Shown: positions 32,767 through 41,635 of the stretch, one piece after another
Position numbering within the stretch: the stretch's first letter is position 1
Layout: every line of letters begins with the position of its first letter
Assembly: GCA_016790575.1 (NCBI GenBank)
Contig: JAEUOU010000005.1
Location: forward strand, 62,001 to 126,000
Source: Burkholderiaceae bacterium
GTDB lineage: Bacteria; Pseudomonadota; Gammaproteobacteria; Burkholderiales; Burkholderiaceae_C
DNA length: 64,000 bases
Direction: 5' to 3'
The notes under the pieces: model-generated
Databases searched by the model: none
What the model was told of the DNA's origin: nothing
The model's input: only the letters and a program-made list of their open reading frames with translations
Position numbers and translations under genes: made by a program

Positions 32767-34088
32767 CAGTTGAGCTCTTCCTTGCGGATGCGGACAATCG
32801 GCGCCAGCACGGTGGGCAAGGCCTGCAGCTCGGCAAGCACCGCGTTCAGGGTGCCCTCGCGGGTCTCATGGGTGAGCATGATCAGGTCGGTGGAGGTGGC
32901 GCCCTCGCCGCCGATTTCGGCCGCTTCGCGCTGAAGGACCGCGTCAATGCTGACGCCGGCCCGGGCCACGATACCGGTCACCTGGGCGAGCACGCCCGCC
33001 TGGTCAGCCACCCGCAGGCGCAGGTAGTAGCTGGTGACCACCTCGGCCATGGGCAGCACCGGCAGGCCGCTCAGCGAATCGGCCTGAAACGCCAGGTGTG
33101 GCACGCGGTTTTGCGGGTCGGCGGTGTGCAGGCGGGTGACGTCCACCAGATCGGCGATGACGGCGCTGGCGGTCGGCTCGGAGCCTGCGCCCTTGCCGTA
33201 GTAGAGCGTGGTGCCTACCGCGTCGCCGTGGACCATGACCGCGTTCATGGCCCCTTCGACATTGGCGATGAGGCGTTTGGCCGGCACCAGCGTCGGGTGC
33301 ACACGCAGTTCGACGCCCGCATCCCGCCGTTTGGCCACACCCAGCAGCTTGATGCGGTAGCCGAGTTGCTCGGCATAGCGGATGTCGGCAGCGGCGAGTC
33401 GGGTAATTCCTTCGACATACGCTTTGTCGAACTGCACCGGAATGCCGAAGGCAATGGCGCTCATGATCGTGGCTTTGTGGGCGGCGTCCACCCCTTCGAT
33501 ATCGAAGGTGGGGTCCGTCTCGGCGTAGCCCAGGCGCTGCGCTTCCTTGAGCACCACATCGAAATCCAGACCCTTGTCGCGCATTTCGGACAGGATGAAG
33601 TTGGTCGTGCCATTGATGATCCCGGCCACCCATTCAACGCGATTGGCGGTGAGCCCCTCGCGCAGCGCCTTGATGATGGGTATGCCGCCGGCCACGGCCG
33701 CTTCAAACGCGACCATGACACCTTTGGCCGACGCCGCCGCGAAGATTTCGGTGCCATGCACCGCCAGCAGCGCCTTGTTGGCGGTGACCACATGTTTGCC
33801 CGCCGCGATGGCTTCCAGCACCAGCGCCCTGGCAATGCCGTAGCCGCCGATCAGTTCGATCACGATGTCGATGTCGGGGTTGGCAATCACGGCGCGCGCG
33901 TCATTCACCACCGTCACATCCGGGCCGACGACGGCCTGGGCACGTGCGACATCCAGGTCGGCGACCATGGTGATGGCAATGCCGCGGCCCGCTCGGCGGC
34001 GGATCTCTTCCTGGTTGCGGCGCAGCACGTTGAACGTGCCGCTGCCGACGGTGCCAATGCCCAGAAGACCTACTTGAATCGGTTTCAT
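32766..34088 (-). CDS. hom: Homoserine dehydrogenase
   Basis: This 440-residue enzyme reduces aspartate semialdehyde to homoserine. The N-terminal Rossmann domain starts MKPIQVGLLGIGTVGSGTFN, the catalytic core contains AGIINGTTNFILSEM and the family text EAQRLGYAETDPTFDIEG, and a C-terminal ACT domain (about 355-440) is the likely threonine feedback site. The ATG at 34088 is fixed by the Rossmann start and GGAAAA upstream. It overlaps thrC. Confidence 0.96.
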   Translation of the reverse strand: MKPIQVGLLGIGTVGSGTFNVLRRNQEEIRRRAGRGIAITMVADLDVARAQAVVGPDVTVVNDARAVIANPDIDIVIELIGGYGIARALVLEAIAAGKHVVTANKALLAVHGTEIFAAASAKGVMVAFEAAVAGGIPIIKALREGLTANRVEWVAGIINGTTNFILSEMRDKGLDFDVVLKEAQRLGYAETDPTFDIEGVDAAHKATIMSAIAFGIPVQFDKAYVEGITRLAAADIRYAEQLGYRIKLLGVAKRRDAGVELRVHPTLVPAKRLIANVEGAMNAVMVHGDAVGTTLYYGKGAGSEPTASAVIADLVDVTRLHTADPQNRVPHLAFQADSLSGLPVLPMAEVVTSYYLRLRVADQAGVLAQVTGIVARAGVSIDAVLQREAAEIGGEGATSTDLIMLTHETREGTLNAVLAELQALPTVLAPIVRIRKEELN

Positions 34089-34101
34089 ACCCGGTTTTCC
34101 T

Positions 34102-34147
34102 CGAAAAACGCCAATACCCAGCGTAAAAAGGTGGTTGTTTGCTATCA
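34102..34147 (-). repeat. Dispersed ~45-bp repeat, copy 8
   Basis: The plus strand reads GAAAAACGCCAATACCCAGC, then GTAAAAAGGTGG, then TTGTTTGCTATC, a near-consensus reverse copy. It fills the 73-bp gap between alaC and hom and may space or regulate their transcription. Confidence 0.9.
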
Positions 34148-34161
34148 AAGACGATTCGGCA

Positions 34162-35388
34162 TCAGGTGCCGTGACGCTTGCGGTACGCCTCCAGGAAGCG
34201 GGCCAGGCGGCCGATGGCTTCCCGCAGGTCATCCTCGTGCGGCAGGAACACGATGCGAAAGTGCTGGTTGTCCGGGTAGTTGAAGCCCGAGCCCTGCACC
34301 AGCATCACCCGCGTTGCCCGCAGCACTTCCATGAAGAACTGACGGTCGTCGTCAATCGGATAGATCTGCGGGTCCAGGCGCGGAAACATGTACAGCGCCG
34401 CCTGCGGTTTGACACAGCTGACCCCAGGAATCGCGGTGATCAGCTCGTAGGCCAGATCGCGCTGGCGGCGCAGCCGACCGCCTTCCTTGACCAGGTCATT
34501 GATGCTCTGGTAGCCGCCCAGGGCGGTCTGGATCGCCCACTGCCCGGGCACGTTGGAGCCCAGCTTGAGGTTGGCCAGCATGTTCAGGCCTTCGATGAAG
34601 TCCCGCGCGATCTCCTTCGGGCCGGAGACCACCATCCACCCGGCGCGGTAGCCACAGGAACGGTAGGCCTTGGACAGCGAGTTGAAGGTCAGCGTCAGCA
34701 CATCGGTCGACAAACTGGCCATGGCCGTATGCCGAACGCCGTCATACAGCACTTTGTCGTAGACCTCGTCGGCCAGCAGGACCAGGCCGAACTCGCGTGC
34801 CAGCGCAACAATGCCCCGCAGCAACTCGTCGCTGTAGAGCACGCCGGTCGGATTGTTGGGGTTGATCACCACGATCCCCTTGGTCCGGGGCGTGATCTTC
34901 GCGCGCATGTCGGCCAGATCCGGCTGCCAGCCGTTGCCTTCGTCGCAGCGGTAATGGACTGGCGCGCCGCCCGACAGGCTGGTTGCCGCGGTCCACAGTG
35001 GGTAGTCTGGCGACGGCACCAGCAGTTCATCGCCGTTGTCAAGCAGGGCATTGGCGGCCATCACGATCAATTCGCTGGCTCCGTTGCCCAGGTAGATATC
35101 TTCCAGCGTGACACCCTGAACCTGCTGCTGCTGGGTGTAATGCATGACCGCCTTGCGCGCGGCAAAAATGCCCTTGCTGTCGGAGTAACCGGCCGAATTG
35201 GGCAGGTTGCGGATCATGTCCTGCTGGATTTCTTCTGGCGCATCAAAGCCGAACGGCGCGAGGTTGCCGATATTGAGCTTGATGATCTTCTGGCCTTCAT
35301 CCTCCATCTGCTTGGCCGCCTCGACGATCGGGCCGCGAACGTCATAGAGCACATTGGCAAGCTTGGCGGATTTGTGAACGGTTTTCAA
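34162..35388 (-). CDS. alaC: PLP-dependent aminotransferase, AlaC-like
   Basis: This 408-residue fold-type I aminotransferase has the PLP Lys in FNSLSKAYRSCGYRAGW near 240, INPNNPTGVLY near 173 and ADEVYDKVLYDG near 205, matching alanine aminotransferases of the AlaA/AlaC type, which make alanine from pyruvate and glutamate. The likely start is the TTG at 35388 with GGGAGGG just upstream; an ATG at 35445 would add 19 non-conserved residues. It is upstream of hom and thrC, a common Burkholderiales order. Confidence 0.88.
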   Translation of the reverse strand: MKTVHKSAKLANVLYDVRGPIVEAAKQMEDEGQKIIKLNIGNLAPFGFDAPEEIQQDMIRNLPNSAGYSDSKGIFAARKAVMHYTQQQQVQGVTLEDIYLGNGASELIVMAANALLDNGDELLVPSPDYPLWTAATSLSGGAPVHYRCDEGNGWQPDLADMRAKITPRTKGIVVINPNNPTGVLYSDELLRGIVALAREFGLVLLADEVYDKVLYDGVRHTAMASLSTDVLTLTFNSLSKAYRSCGYRAGWMVVSGPKEIARDFIEGLNMLANLKLGSNVPGQWAIQTALGGYQSINDLVKEGGRLRRQRDLAYELITAIPGVSCVKPQAALYMFPRLDPQIYPIDDDRQFFMEVLRATRVMLVQGSGFNYPDNQHFRIVFLPHEDDLREAIGRLARFLEAYRKRHGT

Positions 35389-35480
35389 AGTCCCTCCCGG
35401 GGGCGCTGTCACGGGTGAAAACCTATAATTTGACCACAGTTCCAACCTCTCCTCGCGGCCCCACGGGCCTCGCCGACGCC

Positions 35481-35876
35481 ATGAAACTCCAACCGGACCG
35501 CTTTGACGCCCCGGCCATCAATGCCTATGGCCCGGGGTGGCTGGCAGTCAACGGGCAACGGTACGCGTCCAGCCTGATCGTGAATGCCAACGGCCGCATT
35601 GAACCCTGGCCCTGGCACCAGTTCGGGAGCCTGTGCGCCGAAAGTTTCACCGCCCTTTCTGCTCAGGACGCGGAAATTGTCCTGTTCGGCAGTGGGCTGC
35701 GCCTGCGGTTTCCGCAGCCCGTCTGGCTGCAAGCACTGGTCGCGCGCCGCATCGGTGTAGAAACCATGGATTCACCCGCGGCCTGTCGCACCTACAACAT
35801 CCTGGCCAGCGAGGGCCGGAGGGTTGTCGCCGCGATCTTGCTTGAGACTGACGGAAACCCCTCGGAAAAGGGGTAA
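35481..35876 (+). CDS. Mth938-like domain protein (DUF498)
   Basis: This 131-residue protein matches the Mth938/Xcc1710 family (INAYGPGWLAVNGQRYASSLIV, FGSGLRLRFPQP, ETMDSPAACRTYNILASEGR). The human relative NDUFAF3 helps assemble respiratory complex I, but the bacterial role is not established. It is divergent from alaC. A TATAAT at 35424 may be its -10 element, though no good -35 is seen. It is followed 93 bp later by bcp. Confidence 0.88.
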   Translation: MKLQPDRFDAPAINAYGPGWLAVNGQRYASSLIVNANGRIEPWPWHQFGSLCAESFTALSAQDAEIVLFGSGLRLRFPQPVWLQALVARRIGVETMDSPAACRTYNILASEGRRVVAAILLETDGNPSEKG

Positions 35877-35969
35877 AATAGTCGGTTGCGGCGCTATCGA
35901 CGGCCCTTCCTGTCACGGGGCCGGTTGCCGGTTCGCCACTCGGCCACACCCTAGAAGAGACTTGCATCC

Positions 35970-36446
35970 ATGGCGATTGTTGTCAACAAGCCCATCCCCG
36001 AATTCGAAGCGAACGCGACCGGCGGTGTCAAGGTCTCCAATACCTCCCACCACGGACAGACCGTCATCCTCTATTTCTATCCCAAGGACAACACCCCGGG
36101 CTGTACGACCGAGGCCATGCAGTTCCGGGACAAATACAAGGATTTCGTCAAGGCGGGCGCCGTGGTTTTCGGTGTCTCGCGCGACAACATGAAATCCCAC
36201 GATGATTTCAAAGCCAAGCTGGAACTGCCTTTCGAGTTGATTGCCGACACCGAAGAGAAAATGTGTCACATGTTCGGCGTGGTCAAGAACAAGATCATGT
36301 ATGGCAAGAAGGTCAAAGGAATCGAACGGAGCACCTTCCTGATCGGCGCTGACGGCACCCTCAAGCAGGAATGGCGCGGATTGAAGGTGCCGGGGCACGT
36401 CGAAGAGGTTCTTAAGGCCGTCAAGGTCCTGAAGAAAGCAGCCTGA
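35970..36446 (+). CDS. bcp: Peroxiredoxin, Bcp/PrxQ family
   Basis: This 158-residue thioredoxin-fold peroxidase reduces peroxides through Cys45 in YPKDNTPGCTTEA. The resolving Cys five residues later, present in many Bcp proteins, is absent (Met50 here). The only other Cys is Cys99 in EEKMCHMFGVV, so this is either a 1-Cys type or an atypical 2-Cys type. The conserved Arg is in GIERSTFLI. AGAAGAG lies just upstream of the ATG. It is followed by a terminator hairpin. Confidence 0.93.
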   Translation: MAIVVNKPIPEFEANATGGVKVSNTSHHGQTVILYFYPKDNTPGCTTEAMQFRDKYKDFVKAGAVVFGVSRDNMKSHDDFKAKLELPFELIADTEEKMCHMFGVVKNKIMYGKKVKGIERSTFLIGADGTLKQEWRGLKVPGHVEEVLKAVKVLKKAA

Positions 36447-36503
36447 ATTTGTTCGCCCCCCCGTGTTGCGGTTGCCGTCACACCGCTACGGCATAATGGT
36501 TTC

Positions 36504-36608
36504 ATGCAACCGGTTGACCGCAAAGCTTCCCATCCAGCCAGCCGCCTCGCTCTCCAGGCGGCTTTTTTTTGGGCGGCATCAACCGTAACGACGGCCGCCC
36601 CCTCCTGA
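36504..36608 (+). other. Possible 34-residue leader ORF overlapping a terminator
   Basis: An ATG at 36504 opens a 34-residue frame (MQPVDRKASHPASRLALQAA) that reads through the hairpin at 36540-36570 and ends 6 bp before phoH. A CATAAT lies 8 bp upstream of the ATG, with TTGCCG in the right zone but short spacing. It could be a leader of phoH, a small RNA, or nothing; there is no homology support. Confidence 0.2.
36540..36570 (+). terminator. Intrinsic terminator after bcp
   Basis: The perfect stem AGCCGCCT/AGGCGGCT with an 8-base loop is followed by eight T. It ends bcp transcription or attenuates phoH, which starts 45 bp later. Confidence 0.88.
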
Positions 36609-36614
36609 TAGACC

Positions 36615-38393
36615 ATGCCCCTGCCTCCTCCGCCCAGAAAACGGGCCGACACCGTAACACCTGCCGCATTTGCGAGCCAGGCGCCCGCTTCGGCAGACGT
36701 TCACGCAAGCGCCCGTTCACGGGCCGAACCCGAAGGATCGTCTGACCGCCCCGCGACCTCCGTAGCGCCCACGAAAAAAATCAGGAACACTGGTCGCGGC
36801 AGTGCCACACGCCCCGATGTTGCTGACCGATCTCCGCCTTTGCCCGTCGTTGTAGCGGAAAAGACTGTCGCACCTTCCGATCCAGCTGAGCTTTCAGCGG
36901 CTGGTCCGGCAGCACGGCCGCCCGAAGAGGCCCACGGAGCCGCGTCGGCCCGGCGGAGAACCCGTCCCGCGCCACGAAAGGCCGGCACAGCCGCTGCAGG
37001 CGCCAAGACAAAGCTGTTTGTGCTGGACACCAATGTGTTGATGCACGATCCGATGTGCCTGTTCAACTTCGAAGAGCACGACATCTTCCTGCCCATGATC
37101 GTGCTGGAGGAACTCGACGGCCACAAAAAAGGGATGACGGAAGTCGCCCGCAATGCACGGCAGGCCAGCCGCATGCTGGACGGCCTTGCGGGCAGTCAAG
37201 GGGCGGATATTGCGGCCGGTTTGCCTCTGCGCGCAACCGGTCATCGCGAGGCCGGTGGCAAGCTGTTTTTCCAGACGCAGCCACTGAACTACACCCTGCC
37301 AACCAGCCTTCCCCAAGGCAAAGCCGACAACCAGATTCTGGGTGTCGTCGATGCCTTGCGCGAACACCATGACGGACGGGACGTTGTTCTGGTGTCAAAA
37401 GACATCAATATGCGAGTCAAAGCCCGTGCCTTGGGTCTGGCTGCTGAGGACTACCAGAACGACAAGGCGCTGGAAGACGGCGATTTGCTGTATTCGGGGG
37501 CACTGCCCTTGCCGCCGGACTTCTGGGCCCGCCATGGAAAACAGGTGGAAAGCTGGCAACAAGGGGTGCACACGTTCTACCGCATCAGCGGGCCGGTGGT
37601 ACCCAACCTGCTGATCAACCAGTTTGTCTTCCTGGAAGCGCCCGGCGAGCCGACACTGTACGCACGGGTGACTGAAATCCGCGGAAAGACGGCGGTGCTG
37701 AAAACCCTCAAGGACTTCACCCACCTCAAACAAGCGGTATGGGGCGTGGCCGCCAGGAACCGGGAGCAGAATTTCGCCATGAATCTGCTGATGGACCCGG
37801 AGGTGGACTTCGTCACCCTGACCGGCACCGCGGGCACCGGCAAAACCTTGATGGCCCTTGCATCCGGGCTGACCCAGGTACTGGACGAGCGCCGCTATAC
37901 CGAAATCATCATGACCCGTGCCACCGTCAGCGTGGGCGAGGACATCGGCTTCCTGCCTGGAACCGAAGAAGAAAAGATGGGCCCCTGGATGGGGGCACTG
38001 GATGACAACCTGGAGTTTCTTGCGAAGGGCGACGGCGGCGGTGCCGGCGAGTGGGGGCGTGCAGCGACCAACGAGCTGATCCGAAGTCGCATCAAGATCA
38101 AAAGCATGAATTTCATGCGGGGTCGGACCTTTCTCAACAAGTTCGTGATCATCGACGAGGCCCAGAACCTCACTCCTAAACAGATCAAGACCCTGATCAC
38201 CCGGGCGGGGCCGGGCACCAAAATCGTCTGCATGGGAAATCTGGCCCAGATCGACACACCGTACCTGACCGAGGGTTCCTCCGGCCTCACGTATGCCGTT
38301 GACCGGTTCAAGGGCTGGCCCCACAGCGGACACATCACGCTGGCGCGCGGCGAACGTTCACGTCTGGCCGATTTCGCCAGCGAGGTGCTGTAA
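36615..38393 (+). CDS. phoH: PIN-PhoH fusion ATPase (PhoH2)
   Basis: This 592-residue protein has a disordered Ala/Pro/Arg-rich leader (about 1-130), a PIN RNase domain (FVLDTNVLMHDP near 137, with acidic residues in VLEELDGHKKG and VLVSKDINMRVKA), and a PhoH helicase-type ATPase with Walker A GTAGTGKTLMAL near 405 and Walker B FVIIDEAQN near 513. PhoH2 proteins unwind and cleave RNA. The leader is longer than in most family members, so a later start is possible, but the ATG at 36615 has no competitor with a better ribosome site. Confidence 0.9.
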   Translation: MPLPPPPRKRADTVTPAAFASQAPASADVHASARSRAEPEGSSDRPATSVAPTKKIRNTGRGSATRPDVADRSPPLPVVVAEKTVAPSDPAELSAAGPAARPPEEAHGAASARRRTRPAPRKAGTAAAGAKTKLFVLDTNVLMHDPMCLFNFEEHDIFLPMIVLEELDGHKKGMTEVARNARQASRMLDGLAGSQGADIAAGLPLRATGHREAGGKLFFQTQPLNYTLPTSLPQGKADNQILGVVDALREHHDGRDVVLVSKDINMRVKARALGLAAEDYQNDKALEDGDLLYSGALPLPPDFWARHGKQVESWQQGVHTFYRISGPVVPNLLINQFVFLEAPGEPTLYARVTEIRGKTAVLKTLKDFTHLKQAVWGVAARNREQNFAMNLLMDPEVDFVTLTGTAGTGKTLMALASGLTQVLDERRYTEIIMTRATVSVGEDIGFLPGTEEEKMGPWMGALDDNLEFLAKGDGGGAGEWGRAATNELIRSRIKIKSMNFMRGRTFLNKFVIIDEAQNLTPKQIKTLITRAGPGTKIVCMGNLAQIDTPYLTEGSSGLTYAVDRFKGWPHSGHITLARGERSRLADFASEVL

Positions 38394-38501
38394 AACGGCG
38401 GCGGCGAGCAGCGGCCGCGACAGTGCCCAGATACTCCCGCGCCGGGCAGGGGCGTGTCAGAGGGCACGCGACCTCTGCCCGAGCCCGTGCCGATGCGCCA
38501 C

Positions 38502-39917
38502 TCAGAAGTCGTCGCCGGCGCCGCTGGCCAGACTTTCGAAACGGGTCAGCGGCTTGAGGAAAGCGAGTTTCACCGTCCCCGTTGGCCCATTGCGCTGTTT
38601 GCCAATGATGATCTCGGCCACACCGGGTTCGCGTGAATCCTTGTTGTAATAGTCGTCCCGGTAGATGAACATGATGATGTCGGCATCCTGCTCGATCGCT
38701 CCGGATTCGCGCAAGTCGCTCATCATCGGCCGCTTGTCGGTTCGGGTTTCGACACTTCGGTTGAGCTGTGACAGGGCGATCACCGGGCACTGCAATTCTT
38801 TGGCGAGCATTTTCAGGCCGCGTGAGATTTCGCCCAGTTCGGTTGCTCGGTTTTCGCCGTCCGACGACGAACCACTCATCAATTGCAGGTAGTCGACCAC
38901 AATCAGGCCCAGCTTGCCGCATTGGCGCGCCAACCGGCGGGCATTGGCCCGCAATTCGCTGCTGCTCAGCCCGGGGGATTCGTCGATATGCAGCGACACG
39001 GTACGCAGCTTCTCGATTGCCTCGGTCAGGCGGGGCCATTCTTCGTCGCTGAGTTTTCCCGTTCGAAGATGCCCCTGATCAATGCGACCGATCGACCCGA
39101 CAATTCGAACAGCCAGTTGCGCCGCACCCATTTCCATCGAGAACACGGCAACCGGCAGGCCTTCGTTCAAGGCAACATGTTCGGCAATGTTGATGGCGAA
39201 GGCGGTTTTCCCCATGGACGGACGAGCCGCCAGCACAATCATGTCACCCGCCTGGAATCCTGAGGTCATGCGATCCAGATCGTGAAAGCCCGTGGGTACT
39301 CCGGTGATGTCGTTCGGGTTGTCGGCCATCTCCTGCACTCGGTCGAGCAACTGCACCACCAGGGAGTCCATCGATTGGAACCCCTGTTTCATCCGGGAGC
39401 CTTCCTCGCCGATATTGAAGATTTTCTGCTCCGCCTCATCCAGGATGCGATCGACCGGCTTGCCCTGCGGATTGAACGCGGTTGTGGAGATTTCATCACT
39501 CGCAGTCACCAGCTTGCGCAGAATGGCCCGCTCCCGAACGATTTCCGCGTAACGGCGGATGTTGCTGGCGCTGGGAACATACTGAGCCAATGCGTTGAGA
39601 TAAGGCAAGCCCCCCACTTCGTCCGCCTTACCCTGGTTGCGCAGATGTTCATGAACAGTGATCACGTCGGCCGGACGGGAACTGTTGATGAGGGCGCCAA
39701 TGGCTGCATACACCAGGCGATGCTCATAACGATAGAAATCGCTGTCAACCAGCAGGTCTCCGACACGATCCCATGCGCCGTTGTCCAGCAGCAGGCCCCC
39801 CAGGACACTCGACTCGGCTTCGTTGGAATGGGGTGGGACCCGGAGACGCGACACCTGTGCATCCATCTCCGCATCGTCGTACGGGCTCAGAGGCTCAAAA
39901 GGCGAAAGACTGGACAT
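38502..39917 (-). CDS. dnaB: Replicative DNA helicase DnaB
   Basis: This 471-residue hexameric helicase has an N-terminal primase-interaction domain (PPHSNEAESSVLGGLLLDNGAW) and a RecA-fold motor with Walker A AARPSMGKTAFAIN near 217, Walker B IVVDYLQLMSGS near 330 and the arginine-finger segment DLRESGAIEQDADIIMF. It lies downstream of the rpsF-priB-rpsR-rplI operon, behind its terminator, a standard betaproteobacterial order. No intein is present. It is convergent with phoH. Confidence 0.97.
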   Translation of the reverse strand: MSSLSPFEPLSPYDDAEMDAQVSRLRVPPHSNEAESSVLGGLLLDNGAWDRVGDLLVDSDFYRYEHRLVYAAIGALINSSRPADVITVHEHLRNQGKADEVGGLPYLNALAQYVPSASNIRRYAEIVRERAILRKLVTASDEISTTAFNPQGKPVDRILDEAEQKIFNIGEEGSRMKQGFQSMDSLVVQLLDRVQEMADNPNDITGVPTGFHDLDRMTSGFQAGDMIVLAARPSMGKTAFAINIAEHVALNEGLPVAVFSMEMGAAQLAVRIVGSIGRIDQGHLRTGKLSDEEWPRLTEAIEKLRTVSLHIDESPGLSSSELRANARRLARQCGKLGLIVVDYLQLMSGSSSDGENRATELGEISRGLKMLAKELQCPVIALSQLNRSVETRTDKRPMMSDLRESGAIEQDADIIMFIYRDDYYNKDSREPGVAEIIIGKQRNGPTGTVKLAFLKPLTRFESLASGAGDDF

Positions 39918-40045
39918 AGGCGCGGATCAGTTCAAAGCGGGCATGCTAGCGACTGTCGGTTCGTTCGTCACCGGACAAGTCTGTTGATAAGCTGTGCAGG
40001 AAGTGCGGACTGCCGGGTACAACTCGACGCAGCCCCCCGGAAACG

Positions 40046-40072
40046 AAAAAGCCGCCAGCGAGGCTGGCGGCT
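40046..40072 (-). terminator. Intrinsic terminator of the rpsF-priB-rpsR-rplI operon
   Basis: The perfect 10-bp stem AGCCGCCAGC/GCTGGCGGCT with a 3-base loop is followed by T on the minus strand, 29 bp after the rplI stop. Confidence 0.9.
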
Positions 40073-40100
40073 CTGGCGGGCGGCAAGGCCCAAAGTAAGG

Positions 40101-40553
40101 TCAGGCGGTTTCGCCGTAGACGGTTACGCTGACTTCAACCACCACATCGGTATGGAGCGCTACGTTGACCGAGCTCTCACCGACGTGTTTGATCGGTCCA
40201 TTTGGCATGCGGACCTGGGATTTGACCACGCCGTACCCTTGTTTGTTGAGCTCTTCAGCGATGTCATGATTGGTGACAGAACCGAACAGGCGGCCATCCA
40301 CGCCAGCTTTTTGGGTCACCTTGACATTCAGGCCAGCGAGCTTTTCGCCCTGCGCCTGAGCTTGCGCGAACTTGGCAGCGGCCGATTTCTCGAGCTCGAC
40401 ACGGCGAGCTTCAAACTCCGCCTTGTTGGCTTCGGTTGCGCGACGGGCAAGGCCGGTAGGGATCAGGAAGTTGCGGGCATAGCCGTCCTTGACCTTGACG
40501 ATATCGCCGAGGTTACCGACGTTGACGACCTTTTCAAGAAGAATGATTTGCAT
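40101..40553 (-). CDS. rplI: 50S ribosomal protein L9
   Basis: This 150-residue protein starts [20 protein letters not shown] and contains the [15 protein letters not shown] signature that binds 23S rRNA. A long central helix (residues about 40-75) and a C-terminal domain follow, as in all bacterial L9. It lies 11 bp after rpsR with GAGGAG upstream and is the last gene of its operon. Confidence 0.98.
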   Translation of the reverse strand: MQIILLEKVVNVGNLGDIVKVKDGYARNFLIPTGLARRATEANKAEFEARRVELEKSAAAKFAQAQAQGEKLAGLNVKVTQKAGVDGRLFGSVTNHDIAEELNKQGYGVVKSQVRMPNGPIKHVGESSVNVALHTDVVVEVSVTVYGETA

Positions 40554-40564
40554 GGTCGTACTCC

Positions 40565-40846
40565 TCAGACGCGGTGCTGGTCGCTGTAGGGCACAAGTGC
40601 CAGGAAGCGCGCCCGCTTGATCGCGGTGTTCAACTGACGCTGGAAAATGGCACGGGTGCCGGTGAGACGCGCGGGGATGATCTTGCCATTCTCGGCAATG
40701 AAATCGCGCAGGGTGTCGACATCTTTGTAGTCGATTTCCTCGACGCCGGTGACGGTGAAACGGCAGAAGCGCTTGCGCTTGAACAGCAGGGACTGGGTGT
40801 TGCGCTTAGGACGCTTGTCCTTGTTGAATTTTTTGAACGTGGCCAT
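40565..40846 (-). CDS. rpsR: 30S ribosomal protein S18
   Basis: This 93-residue protein ([40 protein letters not shown]) shows the S18 signature [16 protein letters not shown]. It pairs with S6 in the 30S platform. The ATG at 40846 is preceded by a perfect AGGAGG. A longer upstream frame would overlap priB and lacks conservation. Confidence 0.98.
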   Translation of the reverse strand: MATFKKFNKDKRPKRNTQSLLFKRKRFCRFTVTGVEEIDYKDVDTLRDFIAENGKIIPARLTGTRAIFQRQLNTAIKRARFLALVPYSDQHRV

Positions 40847-40860
40847 GGGGCCTCCTGAAA

Positions 40861-41148
40861 CTAAACTGGTTGAAACTCTTGAATGTGCAAAACGGCCGAC
40901 CGACCCGAGGGGCTGCTCGCCAGAAATCCGGTGAACCGCCACGCCTGCTGCAACGAAACTCGCGACAAACGTTCGGCCAACAATCCGAAGGCGACAGCCC
41001 GCAAAACCAGCCTTACATGCCGGATTGCGCCGGCTTCCTCTTGGGAGGATTCATGCGAAAGGCGCAAGTCCACGGCGGGAACTCCGGCCGGTGTAAATCG
41101 CAGCGCATCCTGCGCAACGATATTGGCCGTAAGGTGGATCTGGTTCAC
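40861..41148 (-). CDS. priB: Primosomal replication protein N (PriB)
   Basis: This protein of about 95 residues has an OB fold ([40 protein letters not shown]). It binds single-stranded DNA and helps PriA/DnaT restart stalled forks. The start is probably the GTG at 41148, which aligns with other PriB N-termini; a GTG at 41166 would add six residues. Its position between rpsF and rpsR is diagnostic. Confidence 0.88.
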   Translation of the reverse strand: MNQIHLTANIVAQDALRFTPAGVPAVDLRLSHESSQEEAGAIRHVRLVLRAVAFGLLAERLSRVSLQQAWRFTGFLASSPSGRSAVLHIQEFQPV

Positions 41149-41169
41149 GCTGAGCCGGCAGCCCACACG

Positions 41170-41535
41170 TCAGGCGGCAAAATCGGCTTGGTTGGCTTTG
41201 CGCGCCTCTTCGCGCTCGACGGTCTTCATCATCGAAGACGGGCCGGTGTCCGCTTTCTTTTTCTGCACTGTCAGGTGACGCAATACCGCGTCATTGAAAC
41301 GGAACGCATGCTCCAGTTCGGCCATGACAGCCAGGTCCGCCTCGATGTTGATGCAAAGGTAGTGCGCTTTCGCCAGCTTGTTGATCTGGTAGGCCAGTTG
41401 ACGGCGGCCCCAGTCTTCCACTCGGTGCACAGCACCACCGCCAGCCGTGATCATGCCCTTGTAACGCTCGAGCATGGCGGGAACTTGTTCGCTCTGATCC
41501 GGATGGATCAACAGCACGATTTCATAGTGACGCAT
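41170..41535 (-). CDS. rpsF: 30S ribosomal protein S6
   Basis: This 121-residue protein starts [20 protein letters not shown] and contains [25 protein letters not shown], the S6 fold that pairs with S18. The C-terminal tail ([20 protein letters not shown]) is charged and variable as in other betaproteobacteria. It is the first gene of the operon; AAGGAGT lies upstream of the ATG. Confidence 0.98.
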   Translation of the reverse strand: MRHYEIVLLIHPDQSEQVPAMLERYKGMITAGGGAVHRVEDWGRRQLAYQINKLAKAHYLCINIEADLAVMAELEHAFRFNDAVLRHLTVQKKKADTGPSSMMKTVEREEARKANQADFAA

Positions 41536-41635
41536 TCAGACTCCTTATGGACACCCTTTCGGGGAAAAGACAGCCGCCCCCAGCGTCAGACGGGGTGCGG
41601 CAAGGTAAGCCTTAGATTATAGCCCGTTCATCCGA

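Noticed and set aside
35424-35429. TATAAT as a confident promoter for the Mth938-like gene
   Set aside because: A good -10 hexamer, but no -35 is found at 16-18 bp spacing, so it is only mentioned with the gene.
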